From NCBI GenBank assembly GCA_965200975.1, contig OZ241740.1:868001-932000 (forward strand): a stretch of 64,000 nt of DNA, read 5' to 3'. The stretch is from S5-327 sp965200975 (GTDB taxonomy: Bacteria; Chloroflexota; Dehalococcoidia; Lucifugimonadales; Australimonadaceae). The position numbers and the translations under genes are program-made. Position 1 is the first letter of the stretch; every line of letters starts with the position of its first letter. The notes under the pieces were generated by a model, which ran no database searches, was not told where the DNA came from, and saw nothing but the letters and a program-made list of their open reading frames with translations. Shown in pieces: positions 34,514 to 43,208 of the stretch.

Positions 34514-34711
34514 CTCCGCACAGTCCGAGCGCTCCGCGCACGCCTCCCTGCTGTCCAGGGCGCGCTGGGTCACTAACATTTGGCGCTGCCGGCGGCGCCC
34601 GGCCCGGTCCGGTACGGGAGCTGAATTTCCGGAGTACAATCGCGGCGCAGCGACCTGCCACAGAGCGGCGCAGCGACCCTCATAGAACGGCTGGCTGAGG
34701 AGGGCTAGCGT

Positions 34712-35965
34712 ATGGCCACAGCGAGCGCCGTCTCCACCGAACCCGACCTGCGTGACCATGTAGCGGCGGGCGCCGTCATCAGCAGCCATACGCTCCAACA
34801 CCTGTACGGTCATGCGTTCTGGGTCGTGCTGCCGGTCATCTACGACACGCTGGGGCTTACGCCGATAGCGGCGGGGCTCGTCGGCACGGTGCGCAACGTC
34901 GGCAGCGGGATCTCGTCGACCGTGGGGGGATTTCTGGTGGACCGGCTGCAGCACCGCCGCCTGGCGATCCTCTACATCAGCCTCGTCTCAATGGGGCTGG
35001 GCTATTTTCTGGTAGGGAGCGCGCCGACCTACGTAATTATCCTGGGAGCGCTGGCGCTCGCCTCGGTGGCGGGGTCGGTGTGGCATCCGACGGCGCGCGG
35101 ACTCCTCTCCCAAATCTATCCGCGCCGGCGCGGATTCATGATATCGGTCGACCGTTCGGCGGGGGCTGTCGGCGACACCGTAGGCCCGTTGGCGGCGGGG
35201 GCGCTGCTCACATACCTGGCGTGGCAACAGATCTACTATGCGGCGTTCCCCCTCGCGCTCCTGTTCATGGTCATACTGTGGATGCTGCTCCGCCGGTCGG
35301 AGGCGTTTCAAGAGGTCGGCGCCCGCTCGCGAGGAAGGTCGCGTCCCTTTACTGATCAGATCCGCGACCTTCGAGGGCTGTTCCGCGAGAACCGCAGAAT
35401 TCTGTCGCTGCTCATCATTATCAAGGCGATCGCAGGCTTCGGGCAGGGCGGCCTGTTTATGTGGTTGCCGCTCTACCTGCAAGAGAGCGTAGGGATGGGC
35501 CCGGCAGGCATAGGGTTCCACCTCGCGCTGCTTACGGCAGTGGGCATAGCGACCAACCCGGCATTCGGCTACCTCTCCGACCGGATCGGCCGTATGCCGG
35601 TCATCGTCATCGTGCTGACCGCAAAGGTGGCGATTGCCGCGCTCATCGCGCTATCCGGCTTCGGCCTCACGCTTACGCTGCTGGTGGCGGCGATGGGAGC
35701 GTTCAACCTCGTCGTCAATCCGCTCGTCCAGACCTGGGCCCTCGACGTCGCGCACGGACGCAATCTGGAAGGCACGACGCTGGGAGTGCTGGACGGCGCC
35801 AACTCCATCTTCCGCGGCGCCGGGCCGCTTATGACCGGCGTAGTCGTAGCCCTCTGGGGATTCGAATCGCTGTTCTGGTACATCGCCGCAATGAGCGCTG
35901 CAGCGCTGTTCGTGGTGCTCTTTACGCTGCCGTTCGCCCACTCGGGTTTCAGAAGGGCGAATTAG
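34712..35965 (+). CDS. MFS transporter
   Basis: A 417-residue twelve-helix permease. Motif A variants GGFLVDRLQHRRLA and FGYLSDRIGRMPVI mark the two halves. A charged central loop (RSRGRSRPFTDQIRDL) separates them. GAGGAGGGCTAGCGT supplies the ribosome site. A TACAAT element at 34635 may be its promoter. It precedes the cupin and LLM genes on the same strand with short gaps. Substrate unknown; organic-acid uptake is plausible from context. Confidence 0.87.
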   Translation: MATASAVSTEPDLRDHVAAGAVISSHTLQHLYGHAFWVVLPVIYDTLGLTPIAAGLVGTVRNVGSGISSTVGGFLVDRLQHRRLAILYISLVSMGLGYFLVGSAPTYVIILGALALASVAGSVWHPTARGLLSQIYPRRRGFMISVDRSAGAVGDTVGPLAAGALLTYLAWQQIYYAAFPLALLFMVILWMLLRRSEAFQEVGARSRGRSRPFTDQIRDLRGLFRENRRILSLLIIIKAIAGFGQGGLFMWLPLYLQESVGMGPAGIGFHLALLTAVGIATNPAFGYLSDRIGRMPVIVIVLTAKVAIAALIALSGFGLTLTLLVAAMGAFNLVVNPLVQTWALDVAHGRNLEGTTLGVLDGANSIFRGAGPLMTGVVVALWGFESLFWYIAAMSAAALFVVLFTLPFAHSGFRRAN

Positions 35966-36014
35966 CAGGCGGGCCAGGGCGGCGACTGACGACTCTGAAA
36001 GGAGAGGGGAAGCG

Positions 36015-36629
36015 ATGCTCGAGGCGGCGGAGAAATTCGTGAGTCAGGTGCGGGCGCTCTTTGCCGAGGAGATGAGCGACGCCGAGCGCTGGGCGCGCAC
36101 GGGCGAGCTCATGCGCGACCTTGTCGCCGACCCCGCCGTGCAGGCGCTGGCCAGAGAGTGGCCCGCCACCGACCGGACGAGTTCGGGGCGGACGCGCACA
36201 GGAAACCTGCTGTTCTACGAGGATCCCGACTACGGCTTCATCGTGAGCGCGATGGCCAAAGAGGGCGGCCACCGTTCGAGCGTCCACGACCATGGCCGGA
36301 TTTGGACGCTGTACGGGCTGGCGCAGGGAAGCGAGCAGATCAACCGCTACCGCCGCGCCCGCGACGACTACGAGGAGCCGGTGGAGGTCGTGCAGGAGAG
36401 CAGCTTCGTCATACGTCCCGGCGACGTGGATGTCGTGCCGCCGTTCCAGGCGCACCAGGAGATTACGGTCGGGGAGCGCAGCGCAGCCGTCATCGTCCGG
36501 AGCGAGAGGCCGGGAGAGGCGGTGCAGCACAACTACAACCTGGAGACCGGGCAGGTGCGCGGCAGGCCGGGCGGGCCGGAGATGATCCCCTACGCGCTCG
36601 AAGCCCCCGCATCTGCGGCCACTGGCTGA
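36015..36629 (+). CDS. Cupin-domain protein, cysteine-dioxygenase-like
   Basis: A 204-residue cupin. The first metal motif SSVHDHGRIWTLYGLAQG and the second GDVDVVPPFQAHQE supply the His/Glu/His ligand set, resembling thiol dioxygenases and related iron cupins. The N-terminal 60 residues are helical. AGGAGAGGGGAAGCG precedes the ATG. The LLM oxidoreductase begins 7 bases after its stop. Possible roles are oxidation of a sulfur-containing or aromatic intermediate; the substrate cannot be read from sequence. Confidence 0.78.
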   Translation: MLEAAEKFVSQVRALFAEEMSDAERWARTGELMRDLVADPAVQALAREWPATDRTSSGRTRTGNLLFYEDPDYGFIVSAMAKEGGHRSSVHDHGRIWTLYGLAQGSEQINRYRRARDDYEEPVEVVQESSFVIRPGDVDVVPPFQAHQEITVGERSAAVIVRSERPGEAVQHNYNLETGQVRGRPGGPEMIPYALEAPASAATG

Positions 36630-36636
36630 CCCTCCA

Positions 36637-37575
36637 ATGCCGCCTGTCGCGTTCGGAGTCCAGTACAACGGGATCTCGATGGCGAGCGTTATCGGCCCGC
36701 TCGAGTTTGCCGAGCAGGCCGAGACTCTGGGGTACCGCTCGTACTTCGCGCCGGAGCTGGAGACGCTTCCTGCGCTCGACCCCTTTATCCTGCTGGCGTC
36801 CGTCGCCCAGCGCACGCGGCGGATGCGCCTGGGGACGGGGGTTGCGGTGCTGCCCTTCCGTAGTCCGTACCAGATGGCGAAGATAGCGGCCTCGATAGAC
36901 GTCCTTTCGAGCGGGCGTATGACGCTGGGGTTGGGCTCGGGCGGCGTCTTCAACAACGACTTCAGCGTCGAGGGCGTGCGCGCGCAAGACCGCGGCGCCA
37001 TAACGGACGAACGCCTCGCCCTCGTCCGCAGACTCCTCTCGGAGCCCAGCGTTACGCATCACGGCGCTGTTCATCGCATGGAGCAAGCGGCGCTGGCGCC
37101 GCGCCCCGTTCAGCAGCCGCTCCCCATATGGACAGGCGCGATGTGGAACGGCGGATTCGCTCCGCGCGCGCTGGAGCGAACGGCGCGCTGGGCCGATGGG
37201 TTTCATCCGCACGGGATGACGCCGAAAGGCTACGCCGAGGGGAAAGCCGCTATCGAGGAGATGGCTGTCTCGTATGGACGCGACCCGACAGCGTTCGAAT
37301 GGTCGTGCAATATGTACGTCTGCATCGGCCGCACGAAGGACGACGCCTATAAGGATGCGCAGGCGGCGATGCGGCAGCGTTTCGGCGCGGACGCGTGGGG
37401 TCTCGACCCGGCGACGCTCCCGCTTGGCGCCCCGGCGGACTGCGCCGAGACGCTGGAAGCGTTCGTTGAGGCGGGCGTGGGACATTTCACCATCAACGCG
37501 CTCTGTCCGCCCGAGGATCTGCTGCCAATCTACGAACAGTTCGCCGCCGAGGTCATTCCTCGCTTCGCCGGCTGA
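36637..37575 (+). CDS. LLM-class flavin-dependent oxidoreductase
   Basis: A 312-residue luciferase-like barrel using FMN or F420. Features are GVQYNGISMASVIGPLEFAEQAETLGYRS at the start (first strand and helix), RTRRMRLGTGVAVLPFRSPYQMAKIAASIDVLSSGRMTLGLGSG and PIWTGAMWNGGF, then RWADGFHP. The G-x-GVFNNDF loop binds the flavin phosphate. It follows the cupin in a probable operon. Families of such oxidoreductases are expanded in SAR202 Chloroflexota; only one is in this window. Convergent with the amidohydrolase at 37583. Confidence 0.88.
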   Translation: MPPVAFGVQYNGISMASVIGPLEFAEQAETLGYRSYFAPELETLPALDPFILLASVAQRTRRMRLGTGVAVLPFRSPYQMAKIAASIDVLSSGRMTLGLGSGGVFNNDFSVEGVRAQDRGAITDERLALVRRLLSEPSVTHHGAVHRMEQAALAPRPVQQPLPIWTGAMWNGGFAPRALERTARWADGFHPHGMTPKGYAEGKAAIEEMAVSYGRDPTAFEWSCNMYVCIGRTKDDAYKDAQAAMRQRFGADAWGLDPATLPLGAPADCAETLEAFVEAGVGHFTINALCPPEDLLPIYEQFAAEVIPRFAG

Positions 37576-37582
37576 GCCCTGG

Positions 37583-38710
37583 TCAGGCGCCGACGCGGTG
37601 CTTCGGGCGCGCGCTTGCGCCGAAGTCGCGATGGTCTTCGAGCCAGCGCTCGACCTCTGCGCGGTCGCCGGGCGGGTCGGGCGGGGCAGGCGCCTCGCCG
37701 CCGTTGTAGATGCGGGCCGCCGTTCGCCAGACGACTTTCTCGCAGGTCTCGCTGGGGAGGTCTCCCAAGTCTTCGGGAATGAGGATAATGAGGATATGGG
37801 AGTCCGGCCAGGTGCAGGCGGGATGGGGGTAGTCGTTCGACCACATCACGTTGTCGCGTCCGAAATCGCGCAGCAGATAGGCGCCGACGGCGTCGGAGAT
37901 GAACGTGCAGGCGACCTGCCGCTTGAAGTACTCGCTCGGCGGCATCGGCAGCGTTGTGCGGCGGCTCATCGTGTAGTGGTCGGCCTCCTGGAGCCAGAAG
38001 GGGGCCCATCCGGCGCCGGTCTCGGCGACGGCCACCTGCAGGCGCGGGTAACGTTCGAGCACGCCGGAGCCGATGATGTGGAGGAGCGAGTCCATCGCAT
38101 CGAACTTGTGTCCGTTGATGGAATGGAGCGGGATAGCGGCGGGGTCGCGGGGCCGGGCCTCGGCGCGTCCGTTGATGTGCATATTGAGCGAGGCGCCCAG
38201 ATCCTGGGCCGCGGCCCAGAATGGCTCGTAGCGTTCGGAGCTGTAAGGCAGCTCCCGGGGCGGGGCGATCCAGATGTCGACCCTCCGGAGGTCGGCTTTC
38301 ATGAACCGCCGCATCTCCTCGATCGCATTGTCGACGTTCCAGAGCGACACCATGCCGAGGCCCCAGTAACGGTGGGGCGCGACGCTGCAGAAGTCGATCA
38401 TCCAGTCGTTGTAGACGCGGAGATGGGCCTCCTGCAGCTCGAGGTCGTCGATGAGCCACGCCCGGACGGCCAGCGTGGGATAGAGCACTTCGGCGCAGAC
38501 GCCGTCGAGAGCAAGGTCTTTCAGCCGCTCGTGAGGATCCCAGCAGCCGGCGCGGAGATGGTGGTTGGTCTCGAAAGGGCGCTCGTCGAACTGGAGGGCG
38601 CGGCTGCGGAACCTGGCGGGAAGCTCCCGCTCCCACAGGTCGGGAGGCTCGCCCATGTGAGAGTCGGCGGAGATGCGGAGTTCCTGGGCCGGGGGTTCCG
38701 CTGCTTGCAT
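37583..38710 (-). CDS. Amidohydrolase family 2 protein
   Basis: A 375-residue ACMSD-type enzyme. Ligand motifs are ISADSHMGEPPDLWE (D-x-H), LNMHINGRAE and MWSNDYPHPACTWPDS. Compared with the other copies it has a longer, proline-rich C-terminus. The ATG follows GGAGGCGCCCG. It is downstream of the Gfo/Idh/MocA gene on the same strand, separated by 333 bases holding a hairpin and a repeat, so it is transcribed separately. Substrate unknown. Confidence 0.86.
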   Translation of the reverse strand: MQAAEPPAQELRISADSHMGEPPDLWERELPARFRSRALQFDERPFETNHHLRAGCWDPHERLKDLALDGVCAEVLYPTLAVRAWLIDDLELQEAHLRVYNDWMIDFCSVAPHRYWGLGMVSLWNVDNAIEEMRRFMKADLRRVDIWIAPPRELPYSSERYEPFWAAAQDLGASLNMHINGRAEARPRDPAAIPLHSINGHKFDAMDSLLHIIGSGVLERYPRLQVAVAETGAGWAPFWLQEADHYTMSRRTTLPMPPSEYFKRQVACTFISDAVGAYLLRDFGRDNVMWSNDYPHPACTWPDSHILIILIPEDLGDLPSETCEKVVWRTAARIYNGGEAPAPPDPPGDRAEVERWLEDHRDFGASARPKHRVGA

Positions 38711-38816
38711 CGGGCGCCTCCGTCAGTGGGCCGGGATGGCGTAATCATAAGCGGGGGCGGGTACGGCATCAACCGCGGCGAAGACTGCTCAGCCCGCTCA
38801 GCTGCGCTCTCCCTAA

Positions 38817-38863
38817 GGGGGTCTGGGGGAGCGGACGCTCTCCCAGCAGCGCGCCAGCGCTGA
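38817..38863 (+). repeat. Dispersed palindromic repeat, copy 7 (near consensus)
   Basis: GGGGGTCTGGGGGAGCGG, then ACGCTCTCCCAGCAGCGCG and CCAGCGCTGA. The 8-base arms GGGGGAGC and GCTCTCCC enclose GGAC. The remainder of the 38711-39043 gap holds the hairpin at 38968 and nothing else recognisable. Confidence 0.75.
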
Positions 38864-38967
38864 GGCCACCCGGCGCTATCGCGCGCCAACGCATCATCTC
38901 TGAACAGTTGTAAGACTTGCGCAGCTTGGGGGCAATCTGGCGCACATGCTGGGGGTTCTAGCCACCG

Positions 38968-39010
38968 GCGCCCGGCGCTCCGTCCCCGCAAAGGGCGGAA
39001 CGCCGGGCGC
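38968..39010 (-). terminator. Hairpin downstream of the Gfo/Idh/MocA gene
   Basis: GCGCCCGGCG at 38968 and its perfect complement at 39001-39010 enclose a partly paired loop, 34 bases beyond the stop codon of the minus-strand dehydrogenase. There is no T-run, so it may be a stability hairpin rather than a classical terminator. Confidence 0.45.
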
Positions 39011-39043
39011 GCGTCCTATAGAGGCCGCCACCGCGCGACGCGG

Positions 39044-40342
39044 CTAAATCGGCGTTACGGTTAGGTCGGCGTCGTACTCGGGGTGCACGGGAGTCTGGTG
39101 ACTCAGTTCGACGACTTTGCCGGTTTGCGACGATTCCACCATCGCGAAGATCGCTTCCGCCGTCCCCATTCCCCAGCGTCCCGAGTGGTAGACGGGCTTG
39201 TTGTTGATCACCGCGTCGTAGAGTTCGTGCACTTCGCCCCTGCTGTGGATGTTGGAGACGCCCGTAACCTCGCGCACGCCGTTGTCGTCGTAGATGAGCA
39301 CGCCCTGGGAGCCGATGCGCATATCCCCCCGCTCGCACGTAACGAAGATAGTTCCGGGGTCGCCGGTGTCGTTGAGGCCGGAGCGGTCGCCCGGCTCGCG
39401 CGTTATCTGGCGCCCGAAGTTGCCGCGCCCGCCGTCCGACCGGAGGGCCTCGGCGAACTGCTGGGCCTCGACCTTCCCGCCGATGCGGAGGTCTTGCTTG
39501 TCCTGCTCTTCGTCGCGGATCCCTTGCTGCATCTCTTTGCGAACGCGGACGAGGTTTTCGATGGAGCTGCGTCCTGAAGCCGGCCCGTTGATGTCGCTGA
39601 GCGTGAAGTAGCCGTAGCCGTTGTGGGTTGCAGTGGCGACGGCGCCGTCTTCGAACTCGAAATGGGCGGTGTAGTAGCCGGGCATTGGGCGCTCGGGCAT
39701 CCACTGGCCTACCTTGCCCCATACGCGCTTCACCATTCCGCCGCCGAGCAGCCGCACAGTGTCGATCTGGTGCGGGCCTTGCCGGTAGGGCACGCCTCCG
39801 CCTTGCGCGAAATCGAGTTCGTCGGGCGTGCGTGGCCGGAGCATCCAGTCGGTGTACGCGATGAGGTGAATGGCGCGGACGGCGCCGAGCTCGCCGGACT
39901 CGATGACCTTGCGCATCGTGCGGTAGGGGAGCGCAAAGCTTGCAGTGTGGGCGCAGACGAGATGCACGCCCGCCTTGTCGCACTCCTCAACCATCTGCTC
40001 GGTCTCCTCGAGCGAGATGGCCATGGGCTTCTCGACCATAACGTGCTTGCCGTGGCGCGCGGCGGTGATGGTGTGCTCGGCGTGGAAGCGGTTGGGCGAG
40101 GCGATATAGACGGCGTCGACGTCGGGGTCTTTGCAGATGTCCTCTGCGTGTTCATACACCTTGGCGTCCGGGAACCGTTCCTGGAAGCGCTCGCGGGTGA
40201 CAGGCACGACGTCGCATCCCGCTGCGAGGCGGACGATGTCGGGTTGCTGGACGACCGACCGAAGGATCTCGAGCCCCCCTACGCCGATGCCGATGACGCC
40301 GATGTTGATGCGCCGAGTGGTTGGTTCTGCCGTAGTGGTCAT
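39044..40342 (-). CDS. Gfo/Idh/MocA family oxidoreductase
   Basis: NAD(P)-dependent dehydrogenase of 432 residues. The Rossmann loop GVIGIGVGGLEILRSV is at about residue 15, the catalytic EKP motif is in KHVMVEKPMAISLEE, and the substrate histidine region is GVPYRQGPHQIDTVRLLGG. The family includes the phthalate 4,5-dihydrodiol dehydrogenase (Pht4), and with several phthalate-dioxygenase-like genes nearby a diol dehydrogenase role is attractive but unproven. I chose the ATG at 40342; the open frame upstream runs into a repeat copy. Confidence 0.87.
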   Translation of the reverse strand: MTTTAEPTTRRINIGVIGIGVGGLEILRSVVQQPDIVRLAAGCDVVPVTRERFQERFPDAKVYEHAEDICKDPDVDAVYIASPNRFHAEHTITAARHGKHVMVEKPMAISLEETEQMVEECDKAGVHLVCAHTASFALPYRTMRKVIESGELGAVRAIHLIAYTDWMLRPRTPDELDFAQGGGVPYRQGPHQIDTVRLLGGGMVKRVWGKVGQWMPERPMPGYYTAHFEFEDGAVATATHNGYGYFTLSDINGPASGRSSIENLVRVRKEMQQGIRDEEQDKQDLRIGGKVEAQQFAEALRSDGGRGNFGRQITREPGDRSGLNDTGDPGTIFVTCERGDMRIGSQGVLIYDDNGVREVTGVSNIHSRGEVHELYDAVINNKPVYHSGRWGMGTAEAIFAMVESSQTGKVVELSHQTPVHPEYDADLTVTPI

Positions 40343-40466
40343 AGGTGCGCCCTCCTGGACTGCATTCTTTGCGTCTGCGGGGATTGTGCGCCTTTTACAT
40401 TTGCGCGTCGAGTGGCGCGACAAGCTTGGCGCCTGTTCAGCGTTCCGGGAACCGCTGAGTCTTCCC

Positions 40467-40514
40467 AGGGGGTCTGGGGGAGCGGACGCTCTCCCAGCTG
40501 CGCGCCAGCGCTGA
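40467..40514 (+). repeat. Dispersed palindromic repeat, copy 8 (near consensus)
   Basis: GGGGGTCTGGGGGAGCGG, then ACGCTCTCCCAGCTGCGCG and CCAGCGCTGA: differs from copy 7 by about one base over 45. Located between the divergent Gfo/Idh/MocA and amidohydrolase genes. A TACAAT at 40602 is a candidate promoter for the latter; nothing else is seen in 40343-40655. Confidence 0.75.
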
Positions 40515-40655
40515 CCGCCGCCCACCGCTATCGGGCGCCAGGAGCTGCTGAGAGCAGTACGCAGGAGCGCCGCCTCTTGCCCGCAGGGTCGCGCGAACCG
40601 CTACAATCGACTTCCGCCCGGCGCGAGGATGCGCCGGCAGGGGAGGGGGCGCCTC

Positions 40656-41720
40656 ATGAACTACCACTTCATCTCCGGCGACTCGCACCTGGAGGTGGAC
40701 ACTGCAAACTGGACGCCTCGCGTCCCCGAGCAACACCGAGACCGCGCGCCCAAGCTTGTGCGGCTCGACGACGACACTGACGCCTGGTTCATCGACGGCA
40801 GGCAGACGCGCCGCGCGAATGCAGCCGACCTGTACGGCGGCAAGGGCCGCGAACAGCACCTGCCGTCGGGCGTGAAGTACGAGGGCACGCCCGGCACCGG
40901 CTCGCCTCAGCAACGGATGCAGGAGCAAGACATCGACGGGGTCGACGCCGAAGTGCTCTTCCCTGCGCAGGCGACAGGCCCGAGGATGTGGCGGATGGTG
41001 GACGACGATGCAGCCTACCTCGCCATCGTTCGCGCCTACAACGACTGGCTCATTCAGGACTACTGCGCCGCAAATCCCGACCGGCTTGTTGGCGTAACGA
41101 TCCTGCCGATCATCGAGGATTTGGACGCCCACATCGCAGAGCTGCGGCATTGCAAGGAGATAGGCGCCAGGGCGGTGATGCTGATGGACTTCCCGTCCGG
41201 CAAGCAGTACCCAACTGTCGAGGACGACCGGTTCTGGGAGACGGCGATCGACCTCGATATGCCTGTTACGGTGCACGTCGACCTCGAGCGCACCGGGAAA
41301 GGGCCGTTCCTCGACTACCCGAAGGCGACGCCGGAGCTGCTGAAGCAGCTGGAGGCGCCGGGCCGGAGCTTCCCGGAGCAGATGGCGCGGTTCGGGCCTG
41401 TGAAGGGCAGCGGCGCGCTGCCCGCCGTGCAATGGACGCTGTCGGGCCTGTTCGACCGCTTCCCCACGCTGAAGATTCTGTTTGCGGAGAACCAGATTGG
41501 GTGGATCCCGTTCTTCCTGCAGAGCGCGGACATCCGGTATGAGCGGAACCGGCATTGGGCGGAGAGCTTCCTGGGCTTCGCGCCGCTTTCGCGCCCGCCG
41601 AGCGAATATATGCTGGAGCACACGCTGTGGGGATTCCAGTACGACCGGGTGGGCGTTCTCTCCCGCGAGCAGCTGAACGTCGATAACCTCATCTGGGGGT
41701 CGGACTTCCCGCATCAGTAG
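40656..41720 (+). CDS. Amidohydrolase family 2 protein, truncated by an in-frame amber codon
   Basis: ACMSD-type enzyme, close paralogue of the 1284 gene. Motifs are ISGDSHLEVDT, TVHVDLERTGKG and IWGSDFPHQ. At 41718-41720 a TAG stands exactly where the paralogue has the Glu of FPHQESDW. The frame then continues SDWPDSMKILDQAFEGAPED to a second stop at 41840, matching the paralogue's C-terminus. A single G-to-T change explains this. The catalytic aspartate is upstream of the stop, but loss of 40 C-terminal residues would probably destabilise the barrel. The ATG at 40656 has GGGAGGGGGCGCC upstream. Confidence 0.82.
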   Translation: MNYHFISGDSHLEVDTANWTPRVPEQHRDRAPKLVRLDDDTDAWFIDGRQTRRANAADLYGGKGREQHLPSGVKYEGTPGTGSPQQRMQEQDIDGVDAEVLFPAQATGPRMWRMVDDDAAYLAIVRAYNDWLIQDYCAANPDRLVGVTILPIIEDLDAHIAELRHCKEIGARAVMLMDFPSGKQYPTVEDDRFWETAIDLDMPVTVHVDLERTGKGPFLDYPKATPELLKQLEAPGRSFPEQMARFGPVKGSGALPAVQWTLSGLFDRFPTLKILFAENQIGWIPFFLQSADIRYERNRHWAESFLGFAPLSRPPSEYMLEHTLWGFQYDRVGVLSREQLNVDNLIWGSDFPHQ

Positions 41721-41840
41721 TCGGACTGGCCGGATTCGATGAAGATTCTCGATCAGGCGTTCGAGGGAGCGCCCGAGGACGTGCGCTACAAGATGACCTG
41801 CGGGAACGCGATCGACTTCTTCCGGCTCGACGCGAGCTAG
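41721..41840 (+). pseudogene. C-terminal tail of the interrupted amidohydrolase
   Basis: The frame following the amber codon encodes 39 residues homologous to the end of the 1284 enzyme (YKMTCGNAIDFFRLDAS against YKMTVQNAVDFFHLPARN). Preservation with no other lesion suggests that the stop is very recent, a sequence error, or read through. Confidence 0.7.
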
Positions 41841-41935
41841 CAGGAGAAGGCCGCATCTGCCGTAACTACCGACAAGAACGCTTGCGGCCATTCCGAATGG
41901 CTGCAAGCTTCGCTCAGGAGTAAGCTCGCCTTCCT

Positions 41936-42769
41936 ATGGACCACGTAGCCCGCTTGTCCCGGCGCATCGTCGCCGCGCGCTGGTTCGAGTTCGCTATTCT
42001 CGCGCTCATCCTCGGTACGGCGGGGCTGCTCGGACTCGCAACCTCGGATGGCATAGTGGCGAGCTACGGGGGCTGGATCGAGACGGCCAACCAGGTCATC
42101 CTCGGCGTCTTTATCGTCGAGGCCCTCCTCAAGATGACGGCGCTCGCGCCGCGTCCGCAGCGCTACTTTCGCGACGGCTGGAACGTGTTCGACTTCGCCG
42201 TGATCTTGTTCGCGCTTGTGCCTGCGGCGGGGCCGTTCGCGATGGTGGCGCGGCTGGGCCGCCTCATGCGCGTGCTGCGCCTCATCTCCACAATCAAGGA
42301 GCTCCGGGTGATCGTCGGGGCGCTTGTCCGCTCCATCCCCAGCGTGGCGAACGTCATGCTGCTGATGAGCATCATCGTCTACATCTACGCGATCATCGGC
42401 CATCACCTGTTCCACGAGACAGACCCCGAGCACTGGCGAACGCTCGGCGTCTCGCTGCTCACGCTATTCGAAGTGATCACTCTGGAGGGCTGGGCGGAGA
42501 TTATGGCCGCCTCGATGGAGCATCATCCACTGTCGTGGATCTTCTTCGTGAGTTTCGTGATGGTGGGCACGTTCGTCGTAGCGAACCTCGTCATTGCGGT
42601 GGTTATCAACAACCTCGACGAGGCCAAGATCGAACAGCTGAGCAGCCTGCAGGGGCCGCCGACCGCGGAAGAGCTGCTTCGCGAGCTCCGCGCTACGCAG
42701 GCGTCGCTGCAACGCCTCGAGTCCCGGCTGGCGGGACAGACGACCCCCGACGATCCCCGTCAGCCGTAG
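41936..42769 (+). CDS. Voltage-gated cation channel of the BacNav family, TLEGW filter
   Basis: Single-domain six-helix channel of 277 residues that would assemble as a homotetramer. S1 to S3 lie at about 16-33, 50-70 and 80-97. S4 carries arginines 106, 109, 112 and 115 at every third position (VARLGRLMRVLRLIS). The pore helix and filter read LFEVITLEGWAEIM at 177-190, then S6 (IFFVSFVMVGTFVVANLVIAVVINNL) and a C-terminal coiled coil. Classical sodium-selective members have TLESW; Gly in place of Ser is the feature reported for the calcium-selective CavMr. Monocistronic. Confidence 0.9.
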   Translation: MDHVARLSRRIVAARWFEFAILALILGTAGLLGLATSDGIVASYGGWIETANQVILGVFIVEALLKMTALAPRPQRYFRDGWNVFDFAVILFALVPAAGPFAMVARLGRLMRVLRLISTIKELRVIVGALVRSIPSVANVMLLMSIIVYIYAIIGHHLFHETDPEHWRTLGVSLLTLFEVITLEGWAEIMAASMEHHPLSWIFFVSFVMVGTFVVANLVIAVVINNLDEAKIEQLSSLQGPPTAEELLRELRATQASLQRLESRLAGQTTPDDPRQP

Positions 42770-42793
42770 GCCGGCGGCGGGCGTTGGCCGGGG

Positions 42794-43138
42794 CTAGCGC
42801 GCCGGCGGGTGCGATTGATGGGGGTCCGCTCCCCGCGCGCGGAACCAGTAGTAGATGCCGTCCCAGTAGGGCTCGGGGTTGACGTAGAGGACGTCGCCGC
42901 CTGGCGTGCGCGCGAGCACAAGGCTGCCCCACTGCTCGGGATCGCGCTGTTCGGGGTCGACTTCGAGGGCGGAGACGTCGGTGTCGAGCGCGGCCATGTC
43001 GTTCAGGAAATCTTTCAGCAGGGCGGAGTCTGCGCTCCACGTGCGCAGGACGGTGTTGCTGTCCTCTCCGAACTCGCCGACGTACAGGATGACGTCGCTT
43101 CCTTCGCCTTTGGTTCGCCACTCTATTCGGGTAGTCAT
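42794..43138 (-). CDS. Hypothetical protein in a ring-hydroxylating dioxygenase operon
   Basis: A 114-residue soluble acidic protein I do not recognise. It looks beta-rich (IEWRTKGEGSDVILYVGEF, SLVLARTPGGDVLYVNPEPYWDGIYYWFRARG). It is the last gene of the run alpha subunit, 76-residue protein, beta subunit, this gene. The start at 43138 (MTTRIEW) is chosen over 43168, which adds ten atypical residues. A role in oxygenase assembly or electron delivery is possible but there is no cysteine motif for a cluster. Confidence 0.65.
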   Translation of the reverse strand: MTTRIEWRTKGEGSDVILYVGEFGEDSNTVLRTWSADSALLKDFLNDMAALDTDVSALEVDPEQRDPEQWGSLVLARTPGGDVLYVNPEPYWDGIYYWFRARGADPHQSHPPAR

Positions 43139-43208
43139 TGTTGCCGCCGTCTCTTCGCCGTCTCCCAAGGCGGGCCTTGCGGAGGGTCGCAGCGCAAGGC
43201 CTGCGTTC

